Below are positions 8,187 through 14,990 of a DNA stretch of 21,784 nucleotides, one piece after another. The notes under the pieces were generated by a model that was given only the letters and a program-made list of their open reading frames with translations, ran no database searches and was not told where the DNA came from. The DNA is from an uncultured Oscillospiraceae bacterium (GTDB taxonomy: Bacteria > Bacillota > Clostridia > Oscillospirales > Acutalibacteraceae), in the NCBI GenBank assembly GCA_900549155.1, contig URNF01000024.1, positions 1 to 21,784 of the forward strand, written 5' to 3'. Both the position numbers and the translations under genes were made by a program. How positions within the stretch are numbered: position 1 is the stretch's first letter; each line of letters opens with the position of its first letter.

Positions 8187-8851
8187 TCCTGAGTAATTAT
8201 GATTTCTCTGCGCCCATCACTTTTGACGAGGACGGGGTCTGCACCCTGGTCATCGAAAATCCCGTCATGTACCGCAGCGTCGTTTCCGAAATGCTGGAGC
8301 AGGCAAACGGAGCATCCGGCGACTTTGTGCTGAGCGAAAACGGAGAAATGCTGGATTTTTCAAAAAATGTCTGTATCATCACCGACGTATTTTGCCTGGA
8401 GCATGATACGAAAGCGATCAACAGCAAGGTGCTGCAATCCGTAAGCGATGAGATCCCCGCCGTCTCGTCCGATGCCGAAAGGCTGGTCGCCGATCTCAAT
8501 GCACTTGCAGCGACGCTTGCCGCAAGGCAGGTCTTTGATGTGGGGTTTCATGAGCTCTACGATCTGTCCGGCGTGCTGAAGCTGTTCGGCTTTTCGCTGG
8601 ACATAGCGGAACTTTCCCTCCCCGAAAGACTTGCGGAATACATTTCATTTATCGCAAGCTGCCGAGGAAAACGGCTTTTTGTCATTCTGCATTTGAAAAG
8701 TCTGTTGTCCGATGAGGAACAGGAATTGTTTTTCAAAACCATGCGGTATAAGAAAATTTCCCTCCTACTCCTTGAAACGCAACAGCACCCCTACCGCCAC
8801 CCCGCCGAAAAACTGCGCGTCATTGATGCCGATCTCTGTGAAATCGGTTGA
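8183..8851 (+). CDS. csn2: Csn2, type II-A adaptation protein
   Basis: 222 residues, close to the S. pyogenes protein's 220. The start ATG overlaps the cas2 stop (ATGA). The layout matches Csn2: N-terminal strand segment (APITFDEDGVCTLVIENP), hydrophobic strand VCIITDVFCLEHDT, central helices, strand KRLFVILHLKSLL and C-terminal strand KISLLLLETQQHPY. Csn2 forms a ring-shaped tetramer that binds DNA ends and is needed for spacer acquisition in type II-A. Position fourth after cas9-cas1-cas2 and fold pattern together make the call. Its presence fixes the subtype as II-A. The stop codon (8849-8851) lies inside the -35 box of the array promoter. Confidence 0.93.
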   Translation: MILSNYDFSAPITFDEDGVCTLVIENPVMYRSVVSEMLEQANGASGDFVLSENGEMLDFSKNVCIITDVFCLEHDTKAINSKVLQSVSDEIPAVSSDAERLVADLNALAATLAARQVFDVGFHELYDLSGVLKLFGFSLDIAELSLPERLAEYISFIASCRGKRLFVILHLKSLLSDEEQELFFKTMRYKKISLLLLETQQHPYRHPAEKLRVIDADLCEIG

Positions 8852-8876
8852 TTTTCTGCGTGCTTTATGGTTTAAT
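8848..8876 (+). promoter_or_regulatory. CRISPR leader promoter (pre-crRNA)
   Basis: TTGATT (8848-8853), 17 nt, TTTAAT (8871-8876), a good sigma-70-type promoter overlapping the csn2 stop. The predicted start near 8883 gives ~120 nt of leader RNA before the first repeat. The rest of the 150-bp leader holds no gene. Confidence 0.75.
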
Positions 8877-8994
8877 AGAGATAGGTTTTGTGCCATCTGT
8901 CACCGCCGCTGCGTAGTACGGCGTCTCTGCCGTCAAATCTCCCCGACCGCGCATATCTCTGTATCCCGCTCGCGGTTTGAGGTCGGAATTTGGG

Positions 8995-9001
8995 ATTTGA
9001 G
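8995..9001 (+). promoter_or_regulatory. Leader-anchoring sequence ATTTGAG for spacer integration
   Basis: The leader ends exactly with ATTTGAG directly before the first repeat. This heptamer is the leader-anchoring sequence known to direct Cas1-Cas2 integration in streptococcal type II-A systems. Its position next to repeat 1 also fixes array polarity, with newest spacers on the left. Confidence 0.85.
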
Positions 9002-9607
9002 GTTTGAGAGTAGTGTAAATTCAGATGGTGCTAAAACATCCCACAACGTCATAATTGCCGAGGGTCTGTTTGAGAGTAGTGTAAATTCAGATGGTGCTAA
9101 AACAATGGCTAAGAAAATGATGGAATGGGTTCCGTTTGAGAGTAGTGTAAATTCAGATGGTGCTAAAACTGAGGGTGTGGAATAATAAACGCCAAAAGTG
9201 TTTGAGAGTAGTGTAAATTCAGATGGTGCTAAAACGGCAATGTGTATTGTATTGTGTGCAGTAGTGTTTGAGAGTAGTGTAAATTCAGATGGTGCTAAAA
9301 CGTCAATACTTGATGAAACAGTCGGAGCGGTTTGAGAGTAGTGTAAATTCAGATGGTGCTAAAACTTTAATGTCAGTCTCTCTTGACTGCAAGACGTTTG
9401 AGAGTAGTGTAAATTCAGATGGTGCTAAAACCAAGGATGGGCGCAAGCTGTTTGAAGTGCGGTTTGAGAGTAGTGTAAATTCAGATGGTGCTAAAACATG
9501 TATGACTGCACCGCATGCGGCGGGGTAGTTTGAGAGTAGTGTAAATTCAGATGGTACTAAAACAAATTCGGAACGAACACGGCGGCGGACGATGTTTGAG
9601 AGTAGTG
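9002..9607 (+). CRISPR. CRISPR array: 9 full repeats plus one truncated repeat, 9 spacers
   Basis: The 36-nt repeat begins GTTTGAGAG, has the core TAGTGTAAATTCAGATGGT and ends GCTAAAAC. Repeats start at 9002, 9068, 9134, 9200, 9266, 9330, 9396, 9462 and 9528. The first eight are identical. The ninth has A instead of G at position 29. A tenth at 9594-9607 keeps only the first 14 nt, marking the old end. Spacers are 30 nt except the fifth (9302-9329, 28 nt). Orientation agrees with the leader, with end decay, and with GTTT...AAAC polarity. Some spacers can be read as protein-coding (7: KDGRKLFEVR; 8: MYDCTACGGV), which fits coding protospacers but does not identify them. I saw no spacer match elsewhere in the window by eye. 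Confidence 0.99.
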
Positions 9608-9663
9608 GTCTGTATTCTATGAGAGATGAGTACTTGTCGGGTGCACGGTCTGTGACAGCGGTC

Positions 9664-9709
9664 AAAAAATGCCGACGACAACGATTTCTTCGTCGCTGTC
9701 GGCATTTTT
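9664..9709 (+). terminator. Terminator after the CRISPR array
   Basis: A hairpin with outer stem ATGCCGAC / GTCGGCAT (9669-9705), extended inside with imperfect pairs, is followed by a T5 tract. A run of A before the stem may let it work on both strands. Apart from the truncated repeat and this hairpin, 9608-9777 shows nothing I can identify. Confidence 0.85.
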
Positions 9710-9777
9710 ACTATTGCGAAAAAGGTCTTTTTTCAAACACATACGGTGCGGCGTTACATAAAAATTGCCAAAATCAC

Positions 9778-9806
9778 TTGAAAAGCGTCGAGCGGGCGGG
9801 TATAAT
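9778..9806 (+). promoter_or_regulatory. Promoter of the CDP-alcohol phosphatidyltransferase gene
   Basis: TTGAAA (9778-9783), 17 nt, TATAAT (9801-9806). The predicted start near 9813 leaves a ~47-nt leader before the ATG at 9860. Confidence 0.88.
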
Positions 9807-9859
9807 ATATAGGAATATTCGCGGCATTGCCCCGCATATCGGAAGGATGGGACAAACCG

Positions 9860-10438
9860 ATGCAAAATCCCGCACCTCATAAATGGAGCGCAGCAGACTC
9901 CGTGACCTCTCTGCGCATTGTGCTGGCGCTTCCTTTGCTGTTTCTTCCCCTGCGCTCACCGTGGTTCCTCATTGTGTATACGCTTGCAGGGCTTACGGAC
10001 GCGCTCGACGGCTTTCTCGCCCGCAAAAGCGGCAGTGCCGGTGAATTCGGCGCGCGGCTGGACAGCATTGCCGATCTCGTGTTCTATGCCATCATGTTCC
10101 TGCGCTGTCTCCCTGCTTTGTTTCAAACACTGCCGCACGCGATCTGGTATGCCGTTGGGGGTGCCTTGCTGCTCCGACTGGTGGCATATGCCACTGCGGC
10201 GATCAAATACCACCGCTTTGCGTCCCTGCACACCTGGCTCAACAAGCTGACCGGTGCGGCGGTCTTTCTGCTCCCCTACAGCATTGCGCTTTCGTGGCAG
10301 ACCGTGCTCGGATGGATCGCCTGCTCTTTGGCGTTTGCAGCCTCACTTGAAGAGCTGCTGATCCACCTTTTCCGCAAGGAATATCGCGCGGGGAGCAAAT
10401 CCGTTTTTGCTGTTTTCAGGACGTCAAACGAACCGTGA
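9860..10438 (+). CDS. CDP-alcohol phosphatidyltransferase family membrane enzyme
   Basis: 192 residues. The ATG at 9860 was chosen because GGAAGGATGGGA lies just upstream. The family signature D-x2-D-G-x2-A-R-x8-G-x3-D-x3-D is complete: Asp47, Asp50, Gly51, Ala54, Arg55, Gly64, Asp68, Asp72. These residues bind two metal ions and transfer a phosphatidyl or other CDP-linked group to an alcohol. Several hydrophobic segments (about 18-45, 75-95, 100-120, 135-160) fit the six-helix membrane fold. The acceptor (glycerol-3-phosphate as in PgsA, inositol phosphate, or another alcohol) cannot be read from the sequence. It has its own promoter and no operon partner, and converges with the NUDIX gene, whose stop lies 6 nt away. 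Confidence 0.93.
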   Translation: MQNPAPHKWSAADSVTSLRIVLALPLLFLPLRSPWFLIVYTLAGLTDALDGFLARKSGSAGEFGARLDSIADLVFYAIMFLRCLPALFQTLPHAIWYAVGGALLLRLVAYATAAIKYHRFASLHTWLNKLTGAAVFLLPYSIALSWQTVLGWIACSLAFAASLEELLIHLFRKEYRAGSKSVFAVFRTSNEP

Positions 10439-10444
10439 CGGGCT

Positions 10445-11062
10445 TTAATCAAATTGCGCCTGCATATGCGGATCCTCGTATGCGTCAAAGCACATGAGGA
10501 TCTGTTCTTTTGTGGTCTTTTCGACGGCAAGTTCCTGTGGGATAGATGCCCTGTCAAACAGCGCCGTTTCCGTTGTTTCGATGTTGTGTGCAAACGTTCC
10601 GCCTGCAAAGCGGCACAAAACAAATATTTTCAAAACGCCAAAGGCATAGTTTGTCACATTGTGCCTGCGCCAATCCTGTACAGCGATGAGCCGCTCGGCG
10701 TGCACGGTCAGCCCCGCTTCCTCGAACACTTCCTTTTCGGTGTTGGACGCGACCGACTGATCCACATCGCACCAGCCGCCGGGCAGCGACCATGTGCCGT
10801 TATTTTCGTGCACCAGCAAAATTTTTCCGTCGAGGAACACGGCGGCTCTTGTGTCCACCTTCGGTGTTTGATACCCTGTCTCATTACAAAAGAGATCCCG
10901 CAGCTTTTCGGTCGGCACGTCGGTGCGCAGCGCCAGCATTTCTGTCGCGATCTCGCGCAGTGCCGCATACCGTTCTCTGTCATAGACATCCTTTCCGTAG
11001 TGCAAGCCTGCCTGTGCAATGCTCTGCACGCGGATCGCAAGGTCTACCCATGCATCGTTCAT
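10445..11062 (-). CDS. NUDIX hydrolase with helical N-terminal domain
   Basis: 205 residues. The ATG at 11062 is preceded by GGAGGGAT; longer upstream starts have no such signal. Residues 1-65 (WVDLAIRVQSIAQAGLHYGK) match the helical N-terminal domain of one NUDIX subgroup. The NUDIX box runs from Gly95-Gly96 to EVFEEAGL (Glu111, Glu114, Glu115, Gly117). Two positions differ from consensus: the usual first Glu is Gln102 and the usual Arg is Lys110, but the metal-binding E-x2-E-E core is present. The product should hydrolyse a nucleoside diphosphate linked to another group, perhaps an ADP-sugar; the substrate is unknown. It is divergent from the small membrane protein gene at 11106 and appears to stand alone. 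Confidence 0.92.
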   Translation of the reverse strand: MNDAWVDLAIRVQSIAQAGLHYGKDVYDRERYAALREIATEMLALRTDVPTEKLRDLFCNETGYQTPKVDTRAAVFLDGKILLVHENNGTWSLPGGWCDVDQSVASNTEKEVFEEAGLTVHAERLIAVQDWRRHNVTNYAFGVLKIFVLCRFAGGTFAHNIETTETALFDRASIPQELAVEKTTKEQILMCFDAYEDPHMQAQFD

Positions 11063-11105
11063 ACAAATCCCTCCACTGTGTAACATAAAAAAAGGAGTGA
11101 TCCCC

Positions 11106-11369
11106 TTGCGCAGAACCAAACGAAACGGCGGCTTTTTCCTTTGTCTGCTGTTCAACATGCTGCTCAACCTCGACGGGCTGCTTCCCGCAGCCGTTTTGTT
11201 CGGTCTGCATTTTTGGCTGGGGCTGTCGCTTTGGTGGTCGCTGCTGGCGGCGGGGCTTTGGCTTTTGTGGCTGATCATTTGGATGTGCGTGATCGGCTGG
11301 GCAAGGCGCTGCGGCGACACGCCCGACCGACCGAAGGAAAACAAAAATCCCTATTCTGCGAAGAAGTAA
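11106..11369 (+). CDS. Small membrane protein
   Basis: 87 residues from a TTG start at 11106, chosen because AAGGAG (11092-11097) lies 8 nt upstream and no ATG is in a suitable place. A basic N-terminus (MRRTKRNGG) is followed by hydrophobic stretches at about 9-21, 24-41 and 44-65, very rich in Leu and Trp, and then a charged tail ending KENKNPYSAKK. Positive charge at both ends suggests both termini are cytoplasmic. No family is recognised and the neighbours give no clue to function. A strong terminator follows the stop directly. Confidence 0.75.
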   Translation: MRRTKRNGGFFLCLLFNMLLNLDGLLPAAVLFGLHFWLGLSLWWSLLAAGLWLLWLIIWMCVIGWARRCGDTPDRPKENKNPYSAKK

Positions 11370-11370
11370 A

Positions 11371-11413
11371 CGGTTGTGCACCGCTTTTTACGGGGCGGCA
11401 CAACCGCTTTTTT
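11371..11413 (+). terminator. Terminator of the small membrane protein gene
   Basis: A 9-bp stem CGGTTGTGC / GCACAACCG (11371-11379 and 11398-11406) is followed by C and a T6 tract. It overlaps the end of the convergent kinase-like gene by 2 nt and may weakly terminate it as well. Confidence 0.85.
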
Positions 11414-11930
11414 ATATATCGGCGAACACATCCCCCGGCGCGTAGGTATCGTCGATAAGAACATATGGTAAGTTATATGTCTTTACACCCTGCAGCATCT
11501 GCGCATTGTCGGCAAGCACGCTTTCCACAGTGCAATCGTCCTGCAGGCGCTTCTCTATCGTGTCGGCATATGCCCGAATGTCGTCGAAATGCGCCCGAAT
11601 ATAGCGTTCGCTCATGACAAGACAGCAATAGCGGATGTCCGCAAGATAAAACGCGTCAAAGTCCTTTTTCCAGTCAAACGGAATATAGCATCCCTCGACG
11701 ATGAGGTTTTGCTTGTTTTCAATGACCGTTTTGATCATTTCCCGCACGATCTGCCACAGATACGGTGTGAGCTTTTCATCGTCAGCGGGTGTCAGCACGG
11801 TCTGACCGCTGCGGATAAGTCCCATTTTCAGATGGTCGACAGACAGATACGGATAGCGATATTTTTCAAGCAGCCGCTGTGCCAGCACCGTTTTTCCCGT
11901 GTGGGATGCCCCCGTCAGCAGAAAGACCAT
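11412..11930 (-). CDS. P-loop kinase-like / AAA-family ATP-binding protein
   Basis: 172 residues. A Walker A motif opens the protein: LLTGASHTGKT, with Lys13 and Thr14 contacting phosphate. YLSVDHLKMGLI (~28-39) resembles the acceptor-binding loop of small-molecule P-loop kinases. NLIVEGCYIPFDW (~74-86) has the hydrophobic strand ending in an acidic residue, as in Walker B. These features suggest a phosphotransferase of the adenylate/uridine kinase superfamily; the acceptor is not known. GGGGAG lies 5 nt before the ATG. It starts 18 nt after the GH125 stop on the same strand, so it is probably co-transcribed with the mannosidase. A role in sugar metabolism is only an inference from that position. 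Confidence 0.82.
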   Translation of the reverse strand: MVFLLTGASHTGKTVLAQRLLEKYRYPYLSVDHLKMGLIRSGQTVLTPADDEKLTPYLWQIVREMIKTVIENKQNLIVEGCYIPFDWKKDFDAFYLADIRYCCLVMSERYIRAHFDDIRAYADTIEKRLQDDCTVESVLADNAQMLQGVKTYNLPYVLIDDTYAPGDVFADI

Positions 11931-11948
11931 ACTGCTCCCCCTATCCGT

Positions 11949-13241
11949 TCAGAACAAGCCCTCATCGACGCATTTTTCCGCAAATTCACAGAAAAGCGCA
12001 TCCGACCAGGTGAAGAATTCGCGACGGAACGTGTAGGCATCGTCCGGATCGAAGCATTCGTGCATATAGCCGGTGTCGGCGTCCGACGCCACGAGCATAT
12101 CCAGCACCGCGCGCATTTCCTGCGGATCGGTCGACGTCAGTCCCTGCATGGACAATCCCATGTGCCAGATATACCCCGTATATTCATGCGGCGAGCCTAG
12201 CCCCTTGCCGCATTTGCCCTCATAATAATACGGATTGTCCTTGCTCAGCACAAACCGTCTGGTGTTCTGATAGACCTCCGCGAAAGCGGGATCGGCAAAT
12301 CCGATATACGGCAGCGAGAGCAAATTGGGCGTGTTGGCATCATCCATCAAGGTATAGTGCCCCAAGCCGTCCGTCTCATAGGCAAAGATCTTTCCGTATT
12401 TCTCGTGCTCGACAACGCCGTATTGCCGCACGCCGTCTAGAATTTCTCCGCGCAGCGCTTCTGCGCGCGCCGCCAGCGTCGGCGCACAGCCTTGCAGCAG
12501 CTCGGCAGCATAGCCAAGCGCAACAGCGGCAAAAATATTTCCCGGGATATTATAGCCGAAATCCACGGCATCGTCCGACGGGCGGAAGCCCTGCCAGGAC
12601 ATACCCGTATATCCCACCGGCTCGCCCATGCCGTCGTTGTGCAGCGTATCGTTATAGCGATCGGTCTCGCGCGAAAAGCGATAGGGCGATTTTTCAAAAT
12701 GGTGCTGTTCGGTCTCCATGACGTCCAAAATGACCGTCATGACCTGCGGCAGATGTCTCTCCGCAAACGCCGTATCACCGGTTGCCCTACAGTATCCGTA
12801 AAGCAGACGGAGCGGATAGGCAAGTGAATCCAGCTCATATTTCCGCTCCCACACCCACGGGTCCTTGAGCGGCACGTCCTTTACATGTCCGTGGCCGTTC
12901 GCCGTTTCGTTGAAGGCGTTGGCATAGGGATCGATGCAGATATACCGAAACTGTCTTTCGAGCACGCTGCGGATCATCGCCCCGATCGCGGGTTCATTTG
13001 CAAAGCGGACATAGTTCCACACCTGCGTGGACGAGTCGCGCAGCCACATTGCCGGAATGTCACCGGTGACGACATAGCCGTTCGGCGCGCCGTCCTCGCT
13101 GTGTGAAAGCGCGTCAAAGGTGTGGAGAAAACAGCTGTGATACAGCTTTGAGAGCTTTTCGGAATGTCTCTTCAGCGCCTTTTCATATTTTTCGAGATGC
13201 TCCTCCACAGAAGAACGCAGCGGATATGTATTCGTTTGCAT
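11949..13241 (-). CDS. Glycoside hydrolase family 125, exo-alpha-1,6-mannosidase
   Basis: 430 residues, the normal GH125 length. The family hallmark TGDIPAMWLRDSSTQ lies at residues 59-73. Likely catalytic residues are Asp223/Asp224 in RPSDDAVDFGYN (general acid) and Glu395 in GYMHECFD (base), close to the Asp220/Glu393 pair of the pneumococcal enzyme. GH125 enzymes have an (alpha/alpha)6 fold, need no metal, and release mannose from non-reducing alpha-1,6 linkages of N-glycans or mannans by inversion. No signal peptide is present, so it should act in the cytoplasm on imported oligosaccharides. The start ATG follows GAAAGAAGGGG. It has its own promoter (13273-13301) and lies next to an AraC regulator, an isomerase and a fructokinase that together can metabolise mannose. 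Confidence 0.95.
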   Translation of the reverse strand: MQTNTYPLRSSVEEHLEKYEKALKRHSEKLSKLYHSCFLHTFDALSHSEDGAPNGYVVTGDIPAMWLRDSSTQVWNYVRFANEPAIGAMIRSVLERQFRYICIDPYANAFNETANGHGHVKDVPLKDPWVWERKYELDSLAYPLRLLYGYCRATGDTAFAERHLPQVMTVILDVMETEQHHFEKSPYRFSRETDRYNDTLHNDGMGEPVGYTGMSWQGFRPSDDAVDFGYNIPGNIFAAVALGYAAELLQGCAPTLAARAEALRGEILDGVRQYGVVEHEKYGKIFAYETDGLGHYTLMDDANTPNLLSLPYIGFADPAFAEVYQNTRRFVLSKDNPYYYEGKCGKGLGSPHEYTGYIWHMGLSMQGLTSTDPQEMRAVLDMLVASDADTGYMHECFDPDDAYTFRREFFTWSDALFCEFAEKCVDEGLF

Positions 13242-13272
13242 ATTGCCCCTTCTTTCGTCTTAGGTATGGCAT

Positions 13273-13301
13273 ATTTTATCACGCACCGCATTGCGATGCA
13301 A
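13273..13301 (-). promoter_or_regulatory. Promoter of the GH125 gene
   Basis: On the minus strand: TTGCAT (13296-13301), 17 nt, TAAAAT (13273-13278). The region around the -35 box holds a small inverted repeat (GCAT-CGCA-ATGC) that could be part of an operator. The predicted start lies ~25 nt before the ATG. Confidence 0.75.
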
Positions 13302-13315
13302 CCGCTTTTTGCTTT

Positions 13316-14161
13316 TCACCGCCGCGCGGCGGCATATTGATGCGGCGTGACACCCTGCATACGCTTGAAGACCTGAATGAAATGCGAGGTGTTTTCAAAG
13401 CCGCAGCTGCGGCACACTGCTTGCACGGCGCTGCCGCCCTGCAGCAGCAGGCAGGCGTGGGAAATGCGCACGCTGTTCAGATAGTGCATATAGGTCATGC
13501 CCGTTTGCGCCTTAAAGCGGCTGCAAAAATGGTATTTGCTGTAGCCGGTCACGGCGGCGACTTCCTCGATCGTGATCTTGCGGGAAAAGTTATCGTTTGT
13601 CCAGCGGATAAGCTCTTGCAGAGCGGAGGACTGCAGGCGGGTGTGCTGTACATCCCGTTTGCGATCCGTGTGGCGGGAAAGCACCGCAAACAGCTCGACG
13701 ACCGTCGGCAGACAAGAAGCCAGATCCCCGTCGTGCGCAACAAGGCGTTCTATGATGCCCTTCACCGCCCCGTATGCGGGGCAGCAATATTGCAATCCGT
13801 CGAGCGTCGCCCCGTTCACCGCCAAAAGATTTTCCGCGTTGAAATAGCGTTCCGTTTCCCGAAAGCAGACCTTGAATACATGCATCATGCCGCCGCAGGG
13901 GTGCACGGTGTTGGCGTGCACCGTATAGGGCGGAATGACAAACAGCTGCTGTCCGCCGAGCGAAAAGTGCTCTGTGTCAATCACAATTTCACCACACAGC
14001 CCGTCGCACAACAGCACTTCGAGCGTTTCGGCATAGTGCAGCGGGACATTGTCCTCGGTGCAAAAGTGCTTTATGCGCACGGTATAGGGCATCTGCGCGG
14101 AAAACGGCACATGCTCCTCAAAGCTGTCGGGCAGTCGGTCGTCATCGTATACACAGCGCAC
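13316..14161 (-). CDS. AraC-family transcriptional regulator with cupin-like sensor domain
   Basis: 281 residues from GTG 14161. This start has an almost perfect ribosome binding site (AAGGGGGTGA) 5 nt upstream. The predicted transcription start (~14177) lies downstream of the ATG at 14182, which excludes the longer reading. Residues ~30-100 look like an AraC-type cupin ligand-binding domain (PLHYAETLEVLLCDG, LFVIPPYTVHAN). The C-terminal ~100 residues hold two helix-turn-helix units: ITIEEVAAVTGYSKYHF and AVQAVCRSCGFENTSHF, followed by FKRMQGVTPHQY. Such proteins usually activate sugar genes when bound to an inducer. It sits between GH125 and the isomerase gene with divergent promoters, so it probably controls both sides of the mannose cassette. 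The inducer is unknown. Confidence 0.94.
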   Translation of the reverse strand: MRCVYDDDRLPDSFEEHVPFSAQMPYTVRIKHFCTEDNVPLHYAETLEVLLCDGLCGEIVIDTEHFSLGGQQLFVIPPYTVHANTVHPCGGMMHVFKVCFRETERYFNAENLLAVNGATLDGLQYCCPAYGAVKGIIERLVAHDGDLASCLPTVVELFAVLSRHTDRKRDVQHTRLQSSALQELIRWTNDNFSRKITIEEVAAVTGYSKYHFCSRFKAQTGMTYMHYLNSVRISHACLLLQGGSAVQAVCRSCGFENTSHFIQVFKRMQGVTPHQYAAARR

Positions 14162-14183
14162 GCACCTCACCCCCTTTTTCATC

Positions 14184-14212
14184 AGCATACCATAAAATGC
14201 GCAATATGACAA
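14184..14212 (-). promoter_or_regulatory. Promoter of the AraC-family regulator gene
   Basis: On the minus strand: TTGTCA (14207-14212), 17 nt, TATGCT (14184-14189). The predicted start near 14177 leaves a leader of ~16 nt holding only the ribosome binding site. Confidence 0.72.
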
Positions 14213-14234
14213 CATTTTTTCGAAACATCCCATC

Positions 14235-14263
14235 TTGTAAGCGCCGCCGCTTTTCGGTACAAT
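14235..14263 (+). promoter_or_regulatory. Promoter of the isomerase-fructokinase operon
   Basis: TTGTAA (14235-14240), 17 nt, TACAAT (14258-14263). It lies back to back with the regulator's promoter (22 nt between the -35 boxes), the usual setting for AraC-type control of divergent genes. Confidence 0.75.
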
Positions 14264-14292
14264 GAAGATACTGAATGAAAGGAGTGGTCTCT

Positions 14293-14979
14293 TTGAAGCG
14301 TTCCGAGATCAACAAAGCCTTGAAAGAACTGGAAGCCATGTGCGCCAAATATTGCTGCTATCTGCCGCCTTTTTGTCATTTCACGCCCGAGCAGTGGCAG
14401 ACGATCGGCCATGACTATGACGAGGTGCGCGACTGCATGCTGGGCTGGGACATCACTGACTACGGCATGGGGGATTTTGACAAGATCGGGTTTTCACTCA
14501 TCACCATCCGCAACGGCAACCGTTCCATGCCGGACAAATATCCGAAGGTCTATGCGGAAAAGCTGTTATATCTGAAAGAGGGGCAATATGCGCCCAACCA
14601 CTTCCACTGGTATAAGACCGAGGACATCATCAACCGCGGCGGCGGCAACTGCCTCATTCGGGTGTATAACAGCCTGCCGAACGAGGAGATCGACTATGAC
14701 ACGGATGTCACCGTGCACACCGACGGGCGCACCTATACCGTCCCTGCGGGCACACAGATTCGCCTGACACCGGGCGAGAGCATCCATGTCCAGCAATATC
14801 TCTATCACGATTTTGAGGTGGAGCCGGGAACGGGCGCGGTGCTGCTCGGCGAGGTCAGCCAGTGCAACGACGACAACACCGACAACCGCTTCAACCCGCC
14901 GATGGGCCGTTTCCCCGAAATTGAAGAGGACGAAGCGCCCTATCGCCTTTTGTGCAACGAATATCCCAAAGCAAAGTGA
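14293..14979 (+). CDS. D-lyxose ketol-isomerase family (probable D-mannose isomerase)
   Basis: 228 residues from TTG 14293, preceded by AAAGGAG; the in-frame ATG at 14275 lies before and within that binding site. The sequence matches the cupin-type D-lyxose isomerase family. NHFHWYKTEDIINRGGGN holds His103, His105 and Glu110, and SIHVQQYLYHDF gives a further His (165 or 172); together these form the metal site. Family members interconvert D-lyxose/D-xylulose and usually D-mannose/D-fructose. Being co-transcribed with a fructokinase (start 11 nt after this stop), and lying across the regulator from an exo-mannosidase, suggests that mannose to fructose is its real job here. That functional step is inference; the family call is strong. 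Confidence 0.93.
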   Translation: MKRSEINKALKELEAMCAKYCCYLPPFCHFTPEQWQTIGHDYDEVRDCMLGWDITDYGMGDFDKIGFSLITIRNGNRSMPDKYPKVYAEKLLYLKEGQYAPNHFHWYKTEDIINRGGGNCLIRVYNSLPNEEIDYDTDVTVHTDGRTYTVPAGTQIRLTPGESIHVQQYLYHDFEVEPGTGAVLLGEVSQCNDDNTDNRFNPPMGRFPEIEEDEAPYRLLCNEYPKAK

Positions 14980-14990
14980 GGAAAAACGCT

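Noticed and set aside
9038..9593. Spacers targeting sequence inside this window
   Set aside because: Visual comparison found no match. It does not exclude self-targets elsewhere in the genome.
8712..9665. Open frames on both strands across the CRISPR array with repeated FESSVNSDGAKT or APSEFTLLSN units
   Set aside because: They are translations of the CRISPR repeat; the 66-nt period is a multiple of 3, which keeps frames open. They are not genes.
13103..14209. 368-residue plus-strand open frame
   Set aside because: Antisense to the AraC regulator and the start of GH125, both clearly identified by motifs.
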